Shown here: piece after piece, positions 3,458 to 5,766 of the stretch | Position numbering within the stretch: the stretch's first letter is position 1 | Layout: the number at the start of each line of letters is the position of its first letter | Source of the DNA: Candidatus Bipolaricaulota bacterium | GTDB taxonomy: Bacteria; Bipolaricaulota; Bipolaricaulia; RBG-16-55-9 | Reading direction: 5' to 3' | Length of the DNA: 5,766 nucleotides | Assembly: GCA_018609825.1 (NCBI GenBank) | Contig: JAHEOA010000058.1 | Coordinates: 1-5,766, forward strand | Program-made: the position numbers and the translations under genes | The notes under the pieces: generated by a model | Seen by the model: only the letters and a program-made list of their open reading frames with translations | Told to the model about the DNA's origin: nothing | The model's database searches: none

Positions 3458-5766
3458 TTGACCCAGCGCACCCAACTCCCCAAACAGCTCAACCTGTTGC
3501 TGGTCGAGGACAATCCCGGCGATCAACGATTGATCCAGGAGTACCTCCGCGAGGTCGACCGGCCCCAGTTCAGCGCCGTCGTCGTCGAGTCCCTGGGCGA
3601 GGCCCTCGACGAGGCCGCCAACGACGACGTCGACGCCGTGGTCCTCGACCTGAACCTGCCGGACAGCCACGGCCTCGCCACCATCGACCAAATTCACAGC
3701 CATGCGTCGCACCTGCCCACGATCGTGCTGACCGAGCTGGCGGACGAGGAGACCGGCCTGGCCGCCATTCAGCGCGGGGCCGAAGACTATCTGATCAAGG
3801 ATCAGATCGACGCGGAGATGCTGCGGCGGGCCATCATCTACGCCGTCGAACGGAACCGGGCTCACCAGGCGTATCTGGCGATGGCCGAAGTCCATCGGCT
3901 GACGTTGGCCAACATTTCCGACGCCGTGTTCATCACGGACGACGACGGGCGCTTCACCTACGTCTGTCCCAACACGCACCATATCTTTGGCCTCGACGAG
4001 GCCGAGGTTCGCCGGATGGGCAACATTGAGCGATTGCTGGGTCGCGACTTCGTCAACGCCCACCGCCTCAACGGCCAGACCGAGGTCGCCAACATCGATC
4101 ACCAAGTGACGGACACCCGAGGCCAACTCCACCATCTGCTGGTCAACGTCAAGCGCGTCGACATCCACGGCGGCACGACGCTCTACACGTGCCGTGACAT
4201 CACGGCGCGCGTTAATGCGGAGCGCGACCTGCAGGCAAGCCAAGCGCGTCTGAAAGCGATCTTCGACCACGCCCTCGACGCCATCCTCTTGGCCGACGAC
4301 GACGCCCGCTATGTGGACGTTAACCAGACCGCCGGCGAGCTGTTCGGCTACGACCGCACCGAACTGATCGGCCAAGGCCTTTGGGACGTCACGCCCGTTG
4401 CCGATCGAGCGGAGGCCCAGGCGGCCTGGGCCACCTTTCTCGAACGGGGCCACGACACGGGCGAGTTCCGGATCGTCCGTGAGGACGGCCAAACTCGGGA
4501 CGTGGAATACCAAGCCGTGGCCCATATCCAGCCCGGCCTGCACCTGTCCGTCTTGCGCGACATCACCCCGCGCAAGGAGGCCGAGCGGGCGCTTCGCGAG
4601 AGCCAGCGGTTCAGCCAAAGCGTGCTGGACTCGCTCAGCGCCAACATCGCCGTGGTGGACCAGGACGGCTGGATCATCGCAACCAATGCGGCATGGAACC
4701 GGTTCTCGCACGACAACGGCGAGCCGGACCTCTGGCGCACGGGCGTCGGCGCGAACTACCTCGACGTCTGTGGGGCCGCACATGGCGACGGCGCGGAGGA
4801 GGCCCCGCATGCCCTCAGGGGCATTCAGGCGGTCCTCGCCGGCGAGCAAGAGACCTACCATTTGGAGTATCCCTGTCCCGGCCCCGACGCCGACGACCGC
4901 TGGTTCATGCTGAATGTCGCGCCGTTTTACGGGGCGGAGCACGGCGCGGTCGTCGCCCACCTCGACATCACCAATCGCAAACGGGCCGAATTCGATCTGA
5001 TGACCCACGTCGAGCGCCTCACCGCCGTCAATCAACTCGAATGGGAGCTCACGACGCAGACGGCGCCGGAACAGATCTACGCGCGAACCGCGGCCGCGGT
5101 CGTCGATCTGATCTCAGACGTCGCCAACGTCTTCATCTGTCGCTATGACGCCGAGGCCGAGCGCATGCGGTGTAAGCACGCCGTCGTCGACGGCGAACCG
5201 TTGGATGCCGAGGCCATCGAACGACTTTCGCTGTCGACAGGCGAGCGCGATGAACGAAGGAACCACGTTCTCCAGACGGGCGAGGCGCGCATCGACAATG
5301 ACGTCCAAGACGCCAACGTCCCCGTCGACTTTGCAGGCAAGGCGTATGTGGACGGGCCCACGATCCGATCCGTACTGATGGTCCCCATGATCTCCCGGGG
5401 CGACGTCGTCGGCGTCATCGAAGCTCAGAGCGCCTCGCCCCAGCGCTTCACCGAAGCCGACAGCGACCTGGTCGGGCTCATCGCCAACATGGCGGCCGCG
5501 TCGTTGGACAACGCCCGGTTGCTCCGCGAGCTTCAAATCGCCAACGAGAGCCTCCTCCAGGCCTACGACGAGACCATCGCCGGCTGGGCCAAGGCGCTGG
5601 AACTGAAGGACAAGGAGACCAAGGGCCACACGCAGCGCGTCGTCGAGCGAACCGTTGAGCTGGCTCGACGGTTCGACCTCTCCGACGAGGAGATCGCCCA
5701 CATATATCGCGGCGCACTGCTGCACGACATCGGCAAGATGGGCGTGCCCGACCACATCCTGCACAA
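3458..5766 (+). CDS. Receiver-PAS-PAS-PAS-GAF-HD-GYP protein (putative c-di-GMP phosphodiesterase), 3'-truncated by the window
   Basis: At least 769 residues are present and the frame runs off the right edge. Order of domains: receiver (about 11-135) with E17/D18, phospho-acceptor D64 in VVLDLNLPDSHG, T92 and K114; PAS1 (about 146-250, ending CRDIT); PAS2 (about 265-372, ending LRDIT); PAS3 (about 385-508) of the subtype with GVGANYLDVC (429-438) and LEYPC (469-473); GAF (about 521-690); then the start of an HD-GYP domain (from about 702) with ETKGHTQRV (H724) and ALLHDIGKMGVPDHIL (H756/D757). The HD pair is intact; the GYP motif lies beyond the window. HD-GYP enzymes hydrolyse cyclic-di-GMP, so phosphorylation by the upstream kinase could tune its level. 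Start: TGA 3449-3451 closes the frame and the first usable codon is TTG 3458, preceded by GAGG (3450-3453). The next in-frame TTG (3497) lies inside the receiver's first strand. No membrane segment is visible. Its receiver makes it a second likely target of the kinase. Confidence 0.9.
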   Translation, partial: MTQRTQLPKQLNLLLVEDNPGDQRLIQEYLREVDRPQFSAVVVESLGEALDEAANDDVDAVVLDLNLPDSHGLATIDQIHSHASHLPTIVLTELADEETGLAAIQRGAEDYLIKDQIDAEMLRRAIIYAVERNRAHQAYLAMAEVHRLTLANISDAVFITDDDGRFTYVCPNTHHIFGLDEAEVRRMGNIERLLGRDFVNAHRLNGQTEVANIDHQVTDTRGQLHHLLVNVKRVDIHGGTTLYTCRDITARVNAERDLQASQARLKAIFDHALDAILLADDDARYVDVNQTAGELFGYDRTELIGQGLWDVTPVADRAEAQAAWATFLERGHDTGEFRIVREDGQTRDVEYQAVAHIQPGLHLSVLRDITPRKEAERALRESQRFSQSVLDSLSANIAVVDQDGWIIATNAAWNRFSHDNGEPDLWRTGVGANYLDVCGAAHGDGAEEAPHALRGIQAVLAGEQETYHLEYPCPGPDADDRWFMLNVAPFYGAEHGAVVAHLDITNRKRAEFDLMTHVERLTAVNQLEWELTTQTAPEQIYARTAAAVVDLISDVANVFICRYDAEAERMRCKHAVVDGEPLDAEAIERLSLSTGERDERRNHVLQTGEARIDNDVQDANVPVDFAGKAYVDGPTIRSVLMVPMISRGDVVGVIEAQSASPQRFTEADSDLVGLIANMAAASLDNARLLRELQIANESLLQAYDETIAGWAKALELKDKETKGHTQRVVERTVELARRFDLSDEEIAHIYRGALLHDIGKMGVPDHILH

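Noticed and set aside
3266..5035. Open frame of 589 codons on the - strand
   Set aside because: Despite its length it is antisense to the receiver-PAS-GAF frame. Its sequence is low-complexity Val/Asp/Gly/Leu with no recognisable fold.
1..5766. CRISPR array, insertion sequence, tRNA or prophage
   Set aside because: No regularly spaced repeats, transposase motifs, terminal repeats or tRNA-like fold was seen.

Overview
High-GC bacterial DNA from an aerobic-type heterotroph. No ribosomal or other phylogenetic marker is present, so the lineage cannot be fixed. The mix of a GDH/GcvT pair, an Rcp1-type response regulator and a PAS-GAF-HD-GYP protein, plus a -10 box placed just ahead of a start codon, made me think of Deinococcota (Trueperaceae-like) or Chloroflexota. 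That is only an impression.

Layout. (1) Positions 1-150 hold the C-terminus of a Glu/Leu/Phe/Val-type glutamate dehydrogenase on the + strand. (2) Positions 151-460 lie between convergent genes. They contain a good sigma70-type promoter (TTGACT-17 bp-CATAAT) that points into a stretch with strong nested inverted repeats and no convincing protein, so I propose a structured small RNA. (3) Positions 461-1546, - strand, encode complete gcvT (aminomethyltransferase, 361 aa). (4) Positions 1547-1756 are a compact divergent control region with back-to-back overlapping promoter candidates, a 10-bp inverted repeat, and a gcvT leader that can fold in two mutually exclusive ways. (5) From 1725 to the right edge runs a + strand signalling operon: a possible 11-codon leader peptide, a soluble PAS histidine kinase (396 aa), a stand-alone Rcp1-type receiver (153 aa), a 22-codon linker ORF, and a long TTG-started receiver-PAS-PAS-PAS-GAF-HD-GYP protein cut by the window end.

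How the genes fit together. The cytosolic kinase can phosphorylate two receivers, the single-domain one and the N-terminal one of the HD-GYP protein. The latter would link the signal to cyclic-di-GMP breakdown. The genes are translationally tight: the leader ORF meets the kinase in an ATGA overlap, kinase and regulator overlap by 23 nt, and the regulator meets the linker ORF in a second ATGA overlap. gcvT and GDH are housekeeping amino-acid and one-carbon metabolism genes with no evident functional tie to the signalling operon beyond the shared divergent region.
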